From assembly GCA_004297465.1 (NCBI GenBank), contig SCUB01000001.1:372001-436000 (forward strand): a DNA stretch of 64,000 nucleotides, read 5' to 3'. The stretch is from Xanthobacteraceae bacterium (GTDB lineage Bacteria; Pseudomonadota; Alphaproteobacteria; Rhizobiales; Xanthobacteraceae). Of this stretch, positions 1-8,137 are shown one piece after another (position 1 is the first letter of the stretch; every line of letters starts with the position of its first letter). Below the pieces are notes generated by a model, which was given only the letters and a program-made list of their open reading frames with translations, had not been told where the DNA came from and made no database searches. Position numbers and translations under genes: made by a program.

Positions 1-2
1 CC

Positions 3-578
3 GGCAAGTACCGCGTGGTGATGACGCGCGCCGACGACACCTTCATCTCGCTGGCCGAGCGGGTGCGCATGGCGCGCGCCGCCAACGCGGCGCTGTTCAT
101 CTCGATCCACGCCGACGCGCTGCCGCGCGGCGAGGGCGACGTGCAGGGCGCTAGTGTCTACACGCTGTCCGACCGCGCTTCCGACGCCGAGGCCGAGCGG
201 TTGGCGGAGGCGGAGAACCGCGCCGACCTCATCGCCGGCATCGACCTGTCCGAGGAGCCGAGCGAGGTCGCCGACATCCTGATCGACCTCGCCCAGCGCG
301 AGACGCGCACCTTCTCCAGCCGCTTCGCCAAGATCCTGGTCCATGAGATGAAGGGCGTGGCGCGGATGCACAAGAAGCCGGTGAAGTCGGCGGGCTTTCG
401 CGTGCTGCGCGCGCCCGACGTGCCCTCGGTGCTGGTCGAACTGGGCTACGTCTCCAACAAGGAGAACCTGCAGGACCTGATGTCGAACCAGTGGCGCATG
501 CGCACGGTGGCCTCGGTGGCGCAGGCCGTCGACGGGTTCTTCGCCAGCCGGCTGGCCGCCAGCGGCGCGGCGAAATAG
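3..578 (+). CDS. amiC: N-acetylmuramoyl-L-alanine amidase, C-terminal part (5' end outside window)
   Basis: Periplasmic zinc amidase of the Amidase_3 family, which cuts the bond between N-acetylmuramic acid and L-alanine in peptidoglycan, mainly during daughter-cell separation. The frame is open from the first bases, so the start, signal peptide and any AMIN domain lie upstream. About 191 residues are visible. The family motif FISIHADA (zinc-ligand His) is near residue 35 of the visible part. The segment LVELGYVSNKEN near the C-terminus carries the conserved catalytic Glu, so the catalytic core looks intact. The penicillin-binding protein gene mrcA follows 150 bp downstream on the same strand, an order common in Hyphomicrobiales. 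The symbol amiC is by family resemblance; amiA/amiB-type naming would be equally defensible. Confidence 0.9.
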   Translation, partial: GKYRVVMTRADDTFISLAERVRMARAANAALFISIHADALPRGEGDVQGASVYTLSDRASDAEAERLAEAENRADLIAGIDLSEEPSEVADILIDLAQRETRTFSSRFAKILVHEMKGVARMHKKPVKSAGFRVLRAPDVPSVLVELGYVSNKENLQDLMSNQWRMRTVASVAQAVDGFFASRLAASGAAK

Positions 579-729
579 CGTCCGGCGGCGGTGAATTGCG
601 CGCCAAGCCCTAGTTTAGCCACAGCCGGCGATTTATAGATGCCCATGCGCCGCCGGAGCGGCGGATTCGGCCTCGGGGTGAAGCCTGAGGCCTTTCCGCC
701 CCGGCCAGAACCCCTACGGGTCGTCCAAC

Positions 730-3213
730 ATGCGATTGCTGCTGCGGTTTTTCGGTTTCCTGTTCGCCGTCGGAACGATCCTGTTCCTGGTCGGCGTCGC
801 CGCCGTGGCCGGCCTGATGTGGCATTACTCCAAGGACCTGCCGGACTATTCGCAGCTGCAGGACTACGAGCCGCCGGTCATGACCCGCGTGCATGCCGCC
901 GACGGCGCGCTGCTTGCCGAATACGCCAAGGAGCGCCGGCTCTATCTGCCGATCCAGGCCATTCCCAAGCCGGTCATCAACGCCTTCCTCGCTGCCGAGG
1001 ACAAGAACTTCTACGACCATGGCGGCCTCGACTTCGCCGGCATCGGCCGCGCCGTCGTGCTCTATGTGCAGAACTACGGTTCCAACCGCAGGCCGCAGGG
1101 CGCCTCGACCATCACCCAGCAGGTCGCCAAGAACTTCCTGCTCACCAACGAGGTGTCGTTCGCCCGCAAGATCAAGGAAGCCCTGCTGGCGCTGCGCATC
1201 GAGCGCACCTACTCGAAGGAGAAGATCCTCGAACTGTATCTCAACGAAATCTATCTCGGCCTCGGCGCCTATGGCGTCGCCGCCGCCTCGCTGGTCTATT
1301 TCGACAAGTCGGTCAACGAGCTCACCATCTCGGAAGCCGCTTATCTCGCCGCGCTACCCAAGGCGCCGGCGATCCTGCATCCGGTGCGCAACCGCGAGCG
1401 CGCCATCGAGCGCCGCAACTACGTCATCGACCGCCTGCTCGAAAACGGCTGGATCAAATCGGCCGAGGCGGAGAAGGCGCGCAAGGAGCCGCTTTCCGTG
1501 TCGGGCCGGCCGGGTGGCGCGCATATCTTCGCCGCCGAATATTTCGCCGAGGAAGTCCGCCGCGAAGTGTTCGAGCGCTACGGCGAGAAGAAGCTCTACG
1601 AGGGCGGGCTGTCGGTGCGCACCACGCTCGACCCCAGGCTGCAGGCCGTGGCGCGGCGGGCGCTGGTCAGCGGTCTCGTCAACTACGACGAGGCGCAGGG
1701 CTGGCGCGGACCGGTGACCAGGATCGAACTGTCCGGCGACTGGGGCGTCAAGCTCGCCGACGTCAAGTCGCTGTCCGACATCTCGCCGTGGCGCATGGCG
1801 GTGGTGCTCGAAGCCAACGCGCAATCGGCGCGCATCGGCTTCCAGCCGGGCCGCGAACTCGGCGGCGCGGTGCAGAAGGAACGCGCCACCGGGCTGATCG
1901 CGCTCGACGGCGTCAAATGGGCCAAGGCCGCCTCGGGACCAACCCGGTTCAAGACGCCGACCATGGTGACGCAGGTGCTGTCGCCGGGCGATGTCATCTA
2001 TGTCGAGCAGCTTGTCGCCAAGGACGGCAGCAAGATTGAGGGCCAGTATCGCCTGCATCAGGTGCCGGAAGTGTCCGGCGGCATGGTGGTGATGGACCCG
2101 TGGACCGGCCGCGTCATGGCCATGGCCGGCGGCTTCTCGTTCGACCAAAGCCAGTTCAACCGCGCCACGCAGGCCTGGCGCCAGCCCGGTTCGTCGTTCA
2201 AGCCGATGGTCTATTCGGCGGCGCTCGACAACGGCTACACGCCCTCGACCGTGGTGATCGACGCGCCGATCGAGATCGACCAGGGCGCCGGGCAGGGGGT
2301 GTGGCGCCCGGAGAACTATTCCACCGGCAAGTATTACGGCCCCTCGACGCTGCGCACCGGCATCGAGCTTTCGCGCAACACCATGACGGTGCGGCTGGCG
2401 CAGGACGTCGGCATGCCGCTGATCGGCGAATACGCCAAGCGCTTCGGCATCTATGACAGCCTGCCGCCGTATCTGTCCTACGCGCTCGGCGCCGGCGAAA
2501 CCACCGTGATGCGCATGGTCACCGCCTACTCGATGTTCGCCAACGGCGGCCGCCGCATCAAGGCGACGCTGATCGACCGCATTCAGGACCGCTACGGCCA
2601 CACCATCTACCGCCACGACGAGCGTGAGTGCCGCGGCTGCAGCGCCGATGGCTGGAAGGGCCAGGCCGAGCCGTCGCTGGTCGATCGCCGCGAGCAGGTG
2701 ATCGATCCGATGACGGCCTACCAGATCACCTCGATGATGGAAGGCGTCGTGCAGCGCGGCACCGCCACCGTGCTGCGCGATGTCGGCAAGCCGATCGCCG
2801 GCAAGACCGGCACCACTAACGACGAGAAGGACGTGTGGTTCATCGGCTTCTCGCCCGACATCGCGGTCGGTGTCTATCTCGGCTACGACAAGCCGCGCCA
2901 TCTCGGCCGCGGCCAGACCGGCGGCCATCTCGCCGCGCCGGTGGTGCGCGACTTCCTGAAGGTGGCGCTCGCCGACAAGCCGGCGGTGCCGTTCCGCGTG
3001 CCGGCCGGCATCAAGCTGATCCGCATCGATCCCAAGACCGGCTTGCGCGTCGGCCCCGGTTCGGGCGGGCCAGCGATCCTCGAGGCGTTCAAGCCCGGCA
3101 CATCGCCGCCGGACAACTATTCGATCATCGGCGTCGCCGATGTCGACGGCCGTCCGCTCACGGTGTCGCCCGACGCCGATCGTGCCATTCGCTCCGGCAG
3201 CGGGCTTTACTAA
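730..3213 (+). CDS. mrcA: Penicillin-binding protein 1A (bifunctional transglycosylase/transpeptidase)
   Basis: Class A PBP of 827 residues that polymerises glycan strands and cross-links peptides in the periplasm. A single N-terminal membrane anchor spans about residues 7-30. The GT51 domain follows with catalytic Glu90 in AAEDKNFYDHGG and the second motif QGASTITQQVAKNF near 123-136. The transpeptidase domain shows the SxxK serine motif (SSFK, about 488-491), SRN near 548 and KTGTT near 692. The middle insert (about 300-420) matches the OB-like domain of Gram-negative PBP1A. The start was taken at the ATG just before the hydrophobic anchor; no strong ribosome-binding site precedes it. Length is usual for rhizobial PBP1A. 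The neighbouring amidase gene fits a cell wall role. Confidence 0.95.
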   Translation: MRLLLRFFGFLFAVGTILFLVGVAAVAGLMWHYSKDLPDYSQLQDYEPPVMTRVHAADGALLAEYAKERRLYLPIQAIPKPVINAFLAAEDKNFYDHGGLDFAGIGRAVVLYVQNYGSNRRPQGASTITQQVAKNFLLTNEVSFARKIKEALLALRIERTYSKEKILELYLNEIYLGLGAYGVAAASLVYFDKSVNELTISEAAYLAALPKAPAILHPVRNRERAIERRNYVIDRLLENGWIKSAEAEKARKEPLSVSGRPGGAHIFAAEYFAEEVRREVFERYGEKKLYEGGLSVRTTLDPRLQAVARRALVSGLVNYDEAQGWRGPVTRIELSGDWGVKLADVKSLSDISPWRMAVVLEANAQSARIGFQPGRELGGAVQKERATGLIALDGVKWAKAASGPTRFKTPTMVTQVLSPGDVIYVEQLVAKDGSKIEGQYRLHQVPEVSGGMVVMDPWTGRVMAMAGGFSFDQSQFNRATQAWRQPGSSFKPMVYSAALDNGYTPSTVVIDAPIEIDQGAGQGVWRPENYSTGKYYGPSTLRTGIELSRNTMTVRLAQDVGMPLIGEYAKRFGIYDSLPPYLSYALGAGETTVMRMVTAYSMFANGGRRIKATLIDRIQDRYGHTIYRHDERECRGCSADGWKGQAEPSLVDRREQVIDPMTAYQITSMMEGVVQRGTATVLRDVGKPIAGKTGTTNDEKDVWFIGFSPDIAVGVYLGYDKPRHLGRGQTGGHLAAPVVRDFLKVALADKPAVPFRVPAGIKLIRIDPKTGLRVGPGSGGPAILEAFKPGTSPPDNYSIIGVADVDGRPLTVSPDADRAIRSGSGLY

Positions 3214-3356
3214 AACCAGACGACGAAGCTTTCCGCCGCCGGCCCCTTGCGGCTTCCTGTCATCGTCATGACATGAGTGCGCGGGCCTTGCGACGTTAAT
3301 CGCCTGTCACACGGCCCCCGTAGGTTTCCTCAAGGTCGACTCGAGGGAGCCATTCG

Positions 3357-4139
3357 ATGCTGCATGCCAAGGCGATGACCGCCGCCGAACCGCTGAAGCG
3401 TTTCAAGGTTGCGCTGGCGCGTCACGGCGACGAGGTGCGGGAAGCGCAGCGGCTGCGCTGGCGCGTATTCGTCGAGGAGCAGGGCGCGCGGCTCGTTTCG
3501 CCGCAGCCCGGACTCGATATCGACCCATACGATGCCCATTGCGAGCATCTCATCGTGCGCGACTGCGCGACCGACACGGTGGTCGGAACCTACCGGCTGT
3601 TGACGAATGCCGCGGCCAAAGCCGCCGGCGGCTTCTACTCGGAGCAGGAGTTCGATCTTGCGCCGCTGGCGCCGCTGCGTCCGGGCATGGTGGAGATGGG
3701 CCGTTCCTGCGTGCATCCCTCCTATCGCGGCGGAGTCATCATCACGCTGCTGTGGTCGGGGCTCGGCGCGTTCCTGGCCACGACACGGGCCAATACCCTG
3801 ATCGGCTGCGCCAGCATTCCGATGCACGACGGCGGCCATCATGCGGTCAGCGTCTATGCCGCGGTGATGAAAACCCACTTGAGCGCGCGCGAGCATCGCG
3901 TGCGGCCCCATCACCCGCTGCCGCTCGCCGGCCTCGACAGTTCGGGTGACGCCACGCCGCCGCCATTGATCAAGGGCTATCTGCGCGCCGGCGCCGTGAT
4001 CTGCGGCGCGCCGGCGTGGGACACCGACTTCAACACCGCCGACCTGTTCATGATGCTTGAACTCGACCGGCTCGAGCAGCGCACGGCGCGCCACTTCCGG
4101 CAGCCGGCCGGGAGCATCGCGGAGAATGTCGCGGCATGA
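3357..4139 (+). CDS. olsB: L-ornithine N(alpha)-acyltransferase OlsB
   Basis: GNAT-fold, hemolysin-like acyltransferase of 260 residues. It transfers a 3-hydroxyacyl chain from acyl carrier protein to ornithine, giving lyso-ornithine lipid. Family features seen are the N-terminal RLRWRVFVEEQGA block (a start typical of OlsB/autoinducer-synthase-like GNATs), TYRLL, the EMGRSCVHPSYRGG core near 118-131 and the IGCASIPMHDGG segment. A good ribosome-binding site (GAGGGAG, about 8 bases before the ATG) fixes the start. The stop overlaps the start of the next gene by four bases (ATGA), so olsB and olsA are probably translationally coupled. The two genes together make the membrane lipid pathway complete. 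Confidence 0.9.
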   Translation: MLHAKAMTAAEPLKRFKVALARHGDEVREAQRLRWRVFVEEQGARLVSPQPGLDIDPYDAHCEHLIVRDCATDTVVGTYRLLTNAAAKAAGGFYSEQEFDLAPLAPLRPGMVEMGRSCVHPSYRGGVIITLLWSGLGAFLATTRANTLIGCASIPMHDGGHHAVSVYAAVMKTHLSAREHRVRPHHPLPLAGLDSSGDATPPPLIKGYLRAGAVICGAPAWDTDFNTADLFMMLELDRLEQRTARHFRQPAGSIAENVAA

Positions 4140-4945
4140 TGGTCGGTGGGGTCCGCTGCGCGCGCGCCGCGCTGCATCTTGGCGTCGCGGCATGGAAGCT
4201 TTCATTTCATGCGCCGTTCTGGAGCGAGGCGCGGCATCGGCGCGAGGTCGCGCGCTGGTCGCGCAAGGTGTTCACGATCCTCGGCGTCCGGCTCGCGGTT
4301 TCGGGCGAGCCCATGACGGCGCGCGCGCTTCCGCTCATGGTGGTCGCCAATCACGTCTCATGGCTCGACATCCACGCGCTGCTGGCGGTGGCCGACATGC
4401 GTTTCGTCGCCAAGTCCGAGGTGCTCGGCTGGCCGGTGATCGGACGCCTCGCGGCGCGGCTCGGCACGGTGTTCGTCGAGCGCGGCCGGCGCGCCGCCTC
4501 GCGCGACACCAACGCCGCTATCGCCGCGCTGCTGCGGACGGGCAAGCCGGTCTGCGTGTTTCCCGAAGGCACCACCACGGACGGCCATCGCCTCGAACCG
4601 TTCCGCGCCGCGCTGTTGGAGCCGGCGACGGCGCTCGGCGCTGTCGTGCAGCCGGTGGCGATCCGTTATCGCGACGCCGCCGGAGAGCCGAGCGACGCCG
4701 CGGCGTTCATTGGCGACATGACCGTGCCGCAGTCGCTGTGGCGGCTGGCGCGCCGGCGCGGCCTTCGCGCCGAAGTGCATTTTCTTGCGCCCGTGGCGGC
4801 CGCCGGGCTGGACCGGCGCGCGCTCGCGGCCCGCGCCGAGCGGACCATTGCCGGCCATCTCGGCGTGCCGGTGCGGGAGCAGCCCTGCGTGCCGCCGCGG
4901 GACATCGCCGAGGTCGCCATTGCCTTTGATATCGCCGCCCGCTAA
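4136..4945 (+). CDS. olsA: Lyso-ornithine lipid O-acyltransferase OlsA (PlsC family)
   Basis: 1-acyl-glycerol-3-phosphate acyltransferase-like enzyme of 269 residues at the inner membrane. It adds the second acyl chain to lyso-ornithine lipid. The catalytic HX4D box is NHVSWLD near residue 71. The second PlsC motif FPEGTTTDG lies near 141-149, and VERGRRA is at the position of the substrate-binding block. It directly follows olsB with an ATGA overlap, which supports OlsA rather than a phospholipid PlsC. A short hairpin with a T-run lies 20 bp after the stop. Confidence 0.88.
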   Translation: MMVGGVRCARAALHLGVAAWKLSFHAPFWSEARHRREVARWSRKVFTILGVRLAVSGEPMTARALPLMVVANHVSWLDIHALLAVADMRFVAKSEVLGWPVIGRLAARLGTVFVERGRRAASRDTNAAIAALLRTGKPVCVFPEGTTTDGHRLEPFRAALLEPATALGAVVQPVAIRYRDAAGEPSDAAAFIGDMTVPQSLWRLARRRGLRAEVHFLAPVAAAGLDRRALAARAERTIAGHLGVPVREQPCVPPRDIAEVAIAFDIAAR

Positions 4946-4964
4946 ACCCTGAGCCCCGGATGAG

Positions 4965-4987
4965 GCGGGTGGAGTTGCCCGCTTTTT
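4965..4987 (+). terminator. Probable rho-independent terminator after olsBA
   Basis: A six-pair stem (GCGGGT pairing with GCCCGC, one GU) with a six-base loop is followed at once by five T. It sits between olsA and the prfB start. Confidence 0.5.
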
Positions 4988-5020
4988 CCGGCTGGGCCAA
5001 TTCAGGGTTGCGAACGTTTC

Positions 5021-6152
5021 ATGCGCGCGGAAATCGAAAGACTTGTCGAAGAGATCAAGCAGTCGGTCGGGCTGCTGAGGAGGCATCTTTGACGTCGATG
5101 CCGCAACCGTCCGCCTCGCGGAGCTGAACAGGATCGCCGAAGACCCCGAGCTGTGGAACGATCCGCAGAAGGCGCAGAAGCTGATGCAGGAGCGCACCGG
5201 GCTCGAGGACAGCCTGACCTCCATCGGCCGCATCAGCCGCGATCTCGACGACCACATCGGCATGATCGAGCTCGGCGAGGCCGAGGGCGACGCCGCCGTC
5301 GTCACGGAAGCCGAGGCGGCGCTGCGCGCGCTGAAGAAGGACGTCGCCAAGCGCGAGCTGGAGGCGCTGTTGTCGGGCGAGGCCGACGCCAACGACAGCT
5401 ATCTCGAAGTCCATGCCGGCGCCGGCGGCACCGAGAGCCAGGACTGGGCCAACATGCTCCTGCGCATGTACACGCGCTGGGCCGAGCAGCACGGCTTCAA
5501 GATCGAATATCTCGAGGAAACCGAGGGCGAGGAGGCCGGCATCAAGTCGGCCACCATCCAGATCAAGGGCCACAACGCTTATGGCTGGCTCAAGACCGAG
5601 AACGGCGTGCACCGCCTGGTGCGCATCTCGCCCTATGATTCCAACGCGCGCCGCCACACCTCGTTCGCCAGCGTTGCGATCTATCCAGTGGTCGACGACC
5701 GCATCGTCATCGACATCAACGAATCCGACGTGCGCGTCGACACGATGCGCGCGCAAGGCGCGGGCGGCCAGCACGTCAACAAGACCGATTCGGCGGTGCG
5801 CCTGACCCACATCCCGACCGGCGTCGCGGTGCTGTGCCAGGCCGAGCGCTCGCAGCACAAGAACCGCGCCCAGGCGTGGAAGATGCTGCGCGCGCGGCTC
5901 TACGAGCGGGAACTGAAGCGCCGCGAGGAGCAGGCCGCCGCCGAAAACGCCGCCAAGACCGACATCGGCTGGGGCCACCAGATCCGTTCCTACGTGCTGC
6001 AGCCCTACCAGATGGTCAAGGATCTGCGCACCGGCGTCTCGACCTCCAACACCGGCGCGGTGCTCGACGGCGACCTCGACGAGTTCATGGCCGCGACGCT
6101 GGCGCAGAAGGCGTTCGGCGGCGGCCCGGCCAGCATCGAGGACGTGGACTAG
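5021..6152 (+). CDS. prfB: Peptide chain release factor 2, expressed through programmed +1 frameshift
   Basis: RF2 recognises UGA and UAA stop codons in the ribosome and triggers peptide release. The reading frame starts at ATG 5021 and meets an in-frame TGA at 5090-5092 after 23 codons. Shifting +1 after the CTT codon (join 5021..5089 with 5091..6152) gives a continuous product of about 376 residues, the usual length. The catalytic GGQ motif lies at about 248-250 ([16 protein letters not shown]). The stop-recognition region reads [15 protein letters not shown], with SPY where E. coli has SPF. The N-terminal sequence before the TGA is the standard rhizobial RF2 beginning, so the interruption is regulatory, not a mutation. 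RF2 level autoregulates: low RF2 leaves the UGA slowly decoded and favours the shift. Confidence 0.95.
5078..5093 (+). promoter_or_regulatory. prfB programmed +1 frameshift site
   Basis: An internal Shine-Dalgarno-like AGGAGG stands three bases before the slippery CTT TGA C. This is the same arrangement as the classical RF2 recoding signal (SD-like element, CUU slip codon, UGA stop, C after the stop). The zero frame would end at TGA 5090-5092; the +1 frame continues GAC GTC GAT. Confidence 0.92.
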
Positions 6153-6195
6153 CCTCGCGCGGCCACGCAAAAATCGGCGTTCCGCTCTCTCCCCG

Positions 6196-6590
6196 CGTCA
6201 TGCCCGGGCGCGACCCGGGCATCCATGCATCGGCCTTTTCTTCGTCATGCCCGGGCTCGACCCGCGCATCCATGCACCGGCCTTTCCTTCGTCATGCCCG
6301 GGCTCGACCCGGGCATCCATGGGGCTCTCCGCGACATTGGGCTTCGCAAGCTGGATTGCCGGGTCAAGCCCGGCAATGACGAGTGGGGAGGTCCGAGCCC
6401 GGCAATGACGACGGAGAGGTCCGAGCCCGGCAATGACGCAGGAGGAAGCGCGATCATCGACACCGGCCTTTCCTTCGTCATGCCCGGGCTTGACCCGGGC
6501 ATCCATCGTATTTTCAGAAAAGAATGGATTGCCGGGTCAAGTTTACAGCCGGGCTCGCCAAGGGCGAGACCCGGTTGCCCGGCAATGACG
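6196..6590. repeat. Cluster of dispersed intergenic palindromic repeats
   Basis: At least four direct copies of a 32-bp palindromic unit are visible, with core ATGCCCGGGCTCGACCCGGG, at 6196-6227, 6243-6274, 6290-6321 and 6476-6507. An inverted relative (ATTGCCGGGTCAAGCCCGGC core) lies at 6353-6382. Two half units (GAGCCCGGCAATGACG) follow near 6394-6437. A broken inverted unit spans about 6526-6590, where the two arms are split by extra sequence. The unit is the very common extragenic repeat of Bradyrhizobium-type genomes. It explains the many spurious small reading frames with MPGLDPGIH-like sequence here. The whole 6153-6619 gap holds nothing else that I can name. Confidence 0.85.
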
Positions 6591-6619
6591 AAGCAGAGGC
6601 CCCGTCCGCTGCTTACGCC

Positions 6620-8002
6620 TTACGGATTCGCCACCAGGTCGGCGAGCTTGCGCAGTTCGTCCTGCACCGCGCGGTTCTGCTGGTAGTCGACGATCTGCAG
6701 CGCGCGTTCGCGCACGGCCTTGCTCTCCTCCGCGCTCAGAAAACTGGCGGCGACCGGCGCCACCGCCTTGAACGTGGCGAGGCGCGCCATGCGCCAGTCG
6801 TCGCTGTAGCCGGCATAGGCCAGCGCGATCAGGCCGCTGCCCATGGTCTGCGCGAAATCCGCGCGCACTTCCGGCGCCCGCGCCTTGGCGGCGCTCTTGC
6901 TCCAGTCCTCGGTCACAGAATTCATCTCGACGGCGGTGATCGCCTTGGCGGCGGCGGCGAGGATGGTGACCTGGAAGTCGACATAGCGGCCGAACTCGTC
7001 GGCGAAATTCACCACGTTGGACTGCATGCGCTGCTGCATGGCCTCGGTCGCGGGGACTTTGCCGGGATCGTTGAATCCGGTGCCGGCCAGCACGTAGACG
7101 GTGCCGGCGCTGTCGCCGGTGACGTACCAGTCGAGCGCGTGCTGGATTTCGGTCGCGGCCAGCGTCTTGTCGCGCAGCGGCGTGGTGTCGAAGATGAGGT
7201 CGATCTGGCGCGCCACGTCCGCCTCGGAGCGGCGCGGCGGACTGCCGCTGCGATACGACTCGGCGGCGCGGTCGAGGAATAATTTCGCCGCCTCCTTGAT
7301 GGCGGACAGCCGCGCCGGATCGAGCGTATCGGTGCCCACGAGGCCGGTCATCTGCACCATGGTGCTGAGGCCTTCCTTGTAGACGCGGTAGCCGACGGTC
7401 GCGGTGTCGCCCTGCACGGTGAGCAGCGCGCGGCAGCGCCGCTCGCTCTTGTTCTCGCCGATCGAGCGCGCCTCGGTCAGCGTGACCGGGTTTGTCGCGT
7501 TGCGCTTGAGGATGTCGCGCGCGGTGTCGAGCGCGGTCGCCGAATCGCAGGCCGGCAGGGTGAACAGGCGGATGAGCTGGCCGCCGACATAGACGACGAC
7601 GGCCACCGTCGCCATCGCGCTGGAAGCCCACATCAGCCAGCGCGTCGAGCGCGGCACCGGATCGGCCCCGGCGGCGGGTTCGGGCAGGCCGACGAAGGCG
7701 CGGATCTGCCTGGCGGCGGTGATGCTGGCCTCGCCGCTGTCGCCGGCCAGCCAGATGTTGCGTCCCGCCCGGGTCTTGACGAGCACGTAGTGGTCGGCGC
7801 GGTAGGCGGTGATGACGATGGGGTCGGCGGCGGCGATTTCGGCCAGCGGCAACTCGATCGCCGGGCGCGGGAAGATCAGCAGGCGGCGCTCGAACCGGGC
7901 CGTGCCGGCGGTCTTGTCGAGTGTGACTTTCGCGAAATTGCGGTTGCGCGAGCCAAGCGTCATGACGAGGCGGGTCGCCGTCGTCTCATTGGTTTCGAAC
8001 AT
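6620..8002 (-). CDS. Uncharacterised membrane-anchored protein with PH-like N-terminal region
   Basis: I do not recognise this 460-residue protein by function. The first ~110 residues are beta-rich and look like a bacterial PH-type or GRAM-type domain (FERRLLIFPRPAIELPL, HYVLVKTRAGRNIWLAG). One hydrophobic segment follows near 128-150. A largely helical, probably periplasmic domain of about 300 residues completes it, rich in Ala, Arg and Glu and without obvious catalytic motifs. The start ATG at 8002 is preceded by GGACT at a suitable distance. It lies downstream of the M23 peptidase gene on the same strand (135 bp gap), so co-transcription is possible. Codon use resembles its neighbours. A role in envelope or stress response is only a guess. 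Confidence 0.75.
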   Translation of the reverse strand: MFETNETTATRLVMTLGSRNRNFAKVTLDKTAGTARFERRLLIFPRPAIELPLAEIAAADPIVITAYRADHYVLVKTRAGRNIWLAGDSGEASITAARQIRAFVGLPEPAAGADPVPRSTRWLMWASSAMATVAVVVYVGGQLIRLFTLPACDSATALDTARDILKRNATNPVTLTEARSIGENKSERRCRALLTVQGDTATVGYRVYKEGLSTMVQMTGLVGTDTLDPARLSAIKEAAKLFLDRAAESYRSGSPPRRSEADVARQIDLIFDTTPLRDKTLAATEIQHALDWYVTGDSAGTVYVLAGTGFNDPGKVPATEAMQQRMQSNVVNFADEFGRYVDFQVTILAAAAKAITAVEMNSVTEDWSKSAAKARAPEVRADFAQTMGSGLIALAYAGYSDDWRMARLATFKAVAPVAASFLSAEESKAVRERALQIVDYQQNRAVQDELRKLADLVANP

Positions 8003-8137
8003 CTGAAGTCCCCAGCAGTGAAGGCGGAAGGAGGGAGCACGATACTGCGGTCACCGCCCGGCCTTTGGCAAGATGCGGGGCGGCGTCGGAGAGGGCATTA
8101 AATCGGAAATGATCGGCGAGCGCCGATGGGGGCGATG

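Noticed and set aside
5021-5092. prfB as a pseudogene because of the in-frame TGA
   Set aside because: The exact SD-like element, slip codon and context of the RF2 frameshift are present and the downstream frame is complete.
6196-6590. Possible CRISPR array
   Set aside because: Units are palindromic, irregularly spaced, present in both orientations and partly broken. There are no uniform spacers and no cas genes in the window.
6198-6686. Several short open frames rich in MPGLDPGIH and SSPGMT-like sequence
   Set aside because: They are translations of the palindromic repeats, a well-known source of false genes in this group.
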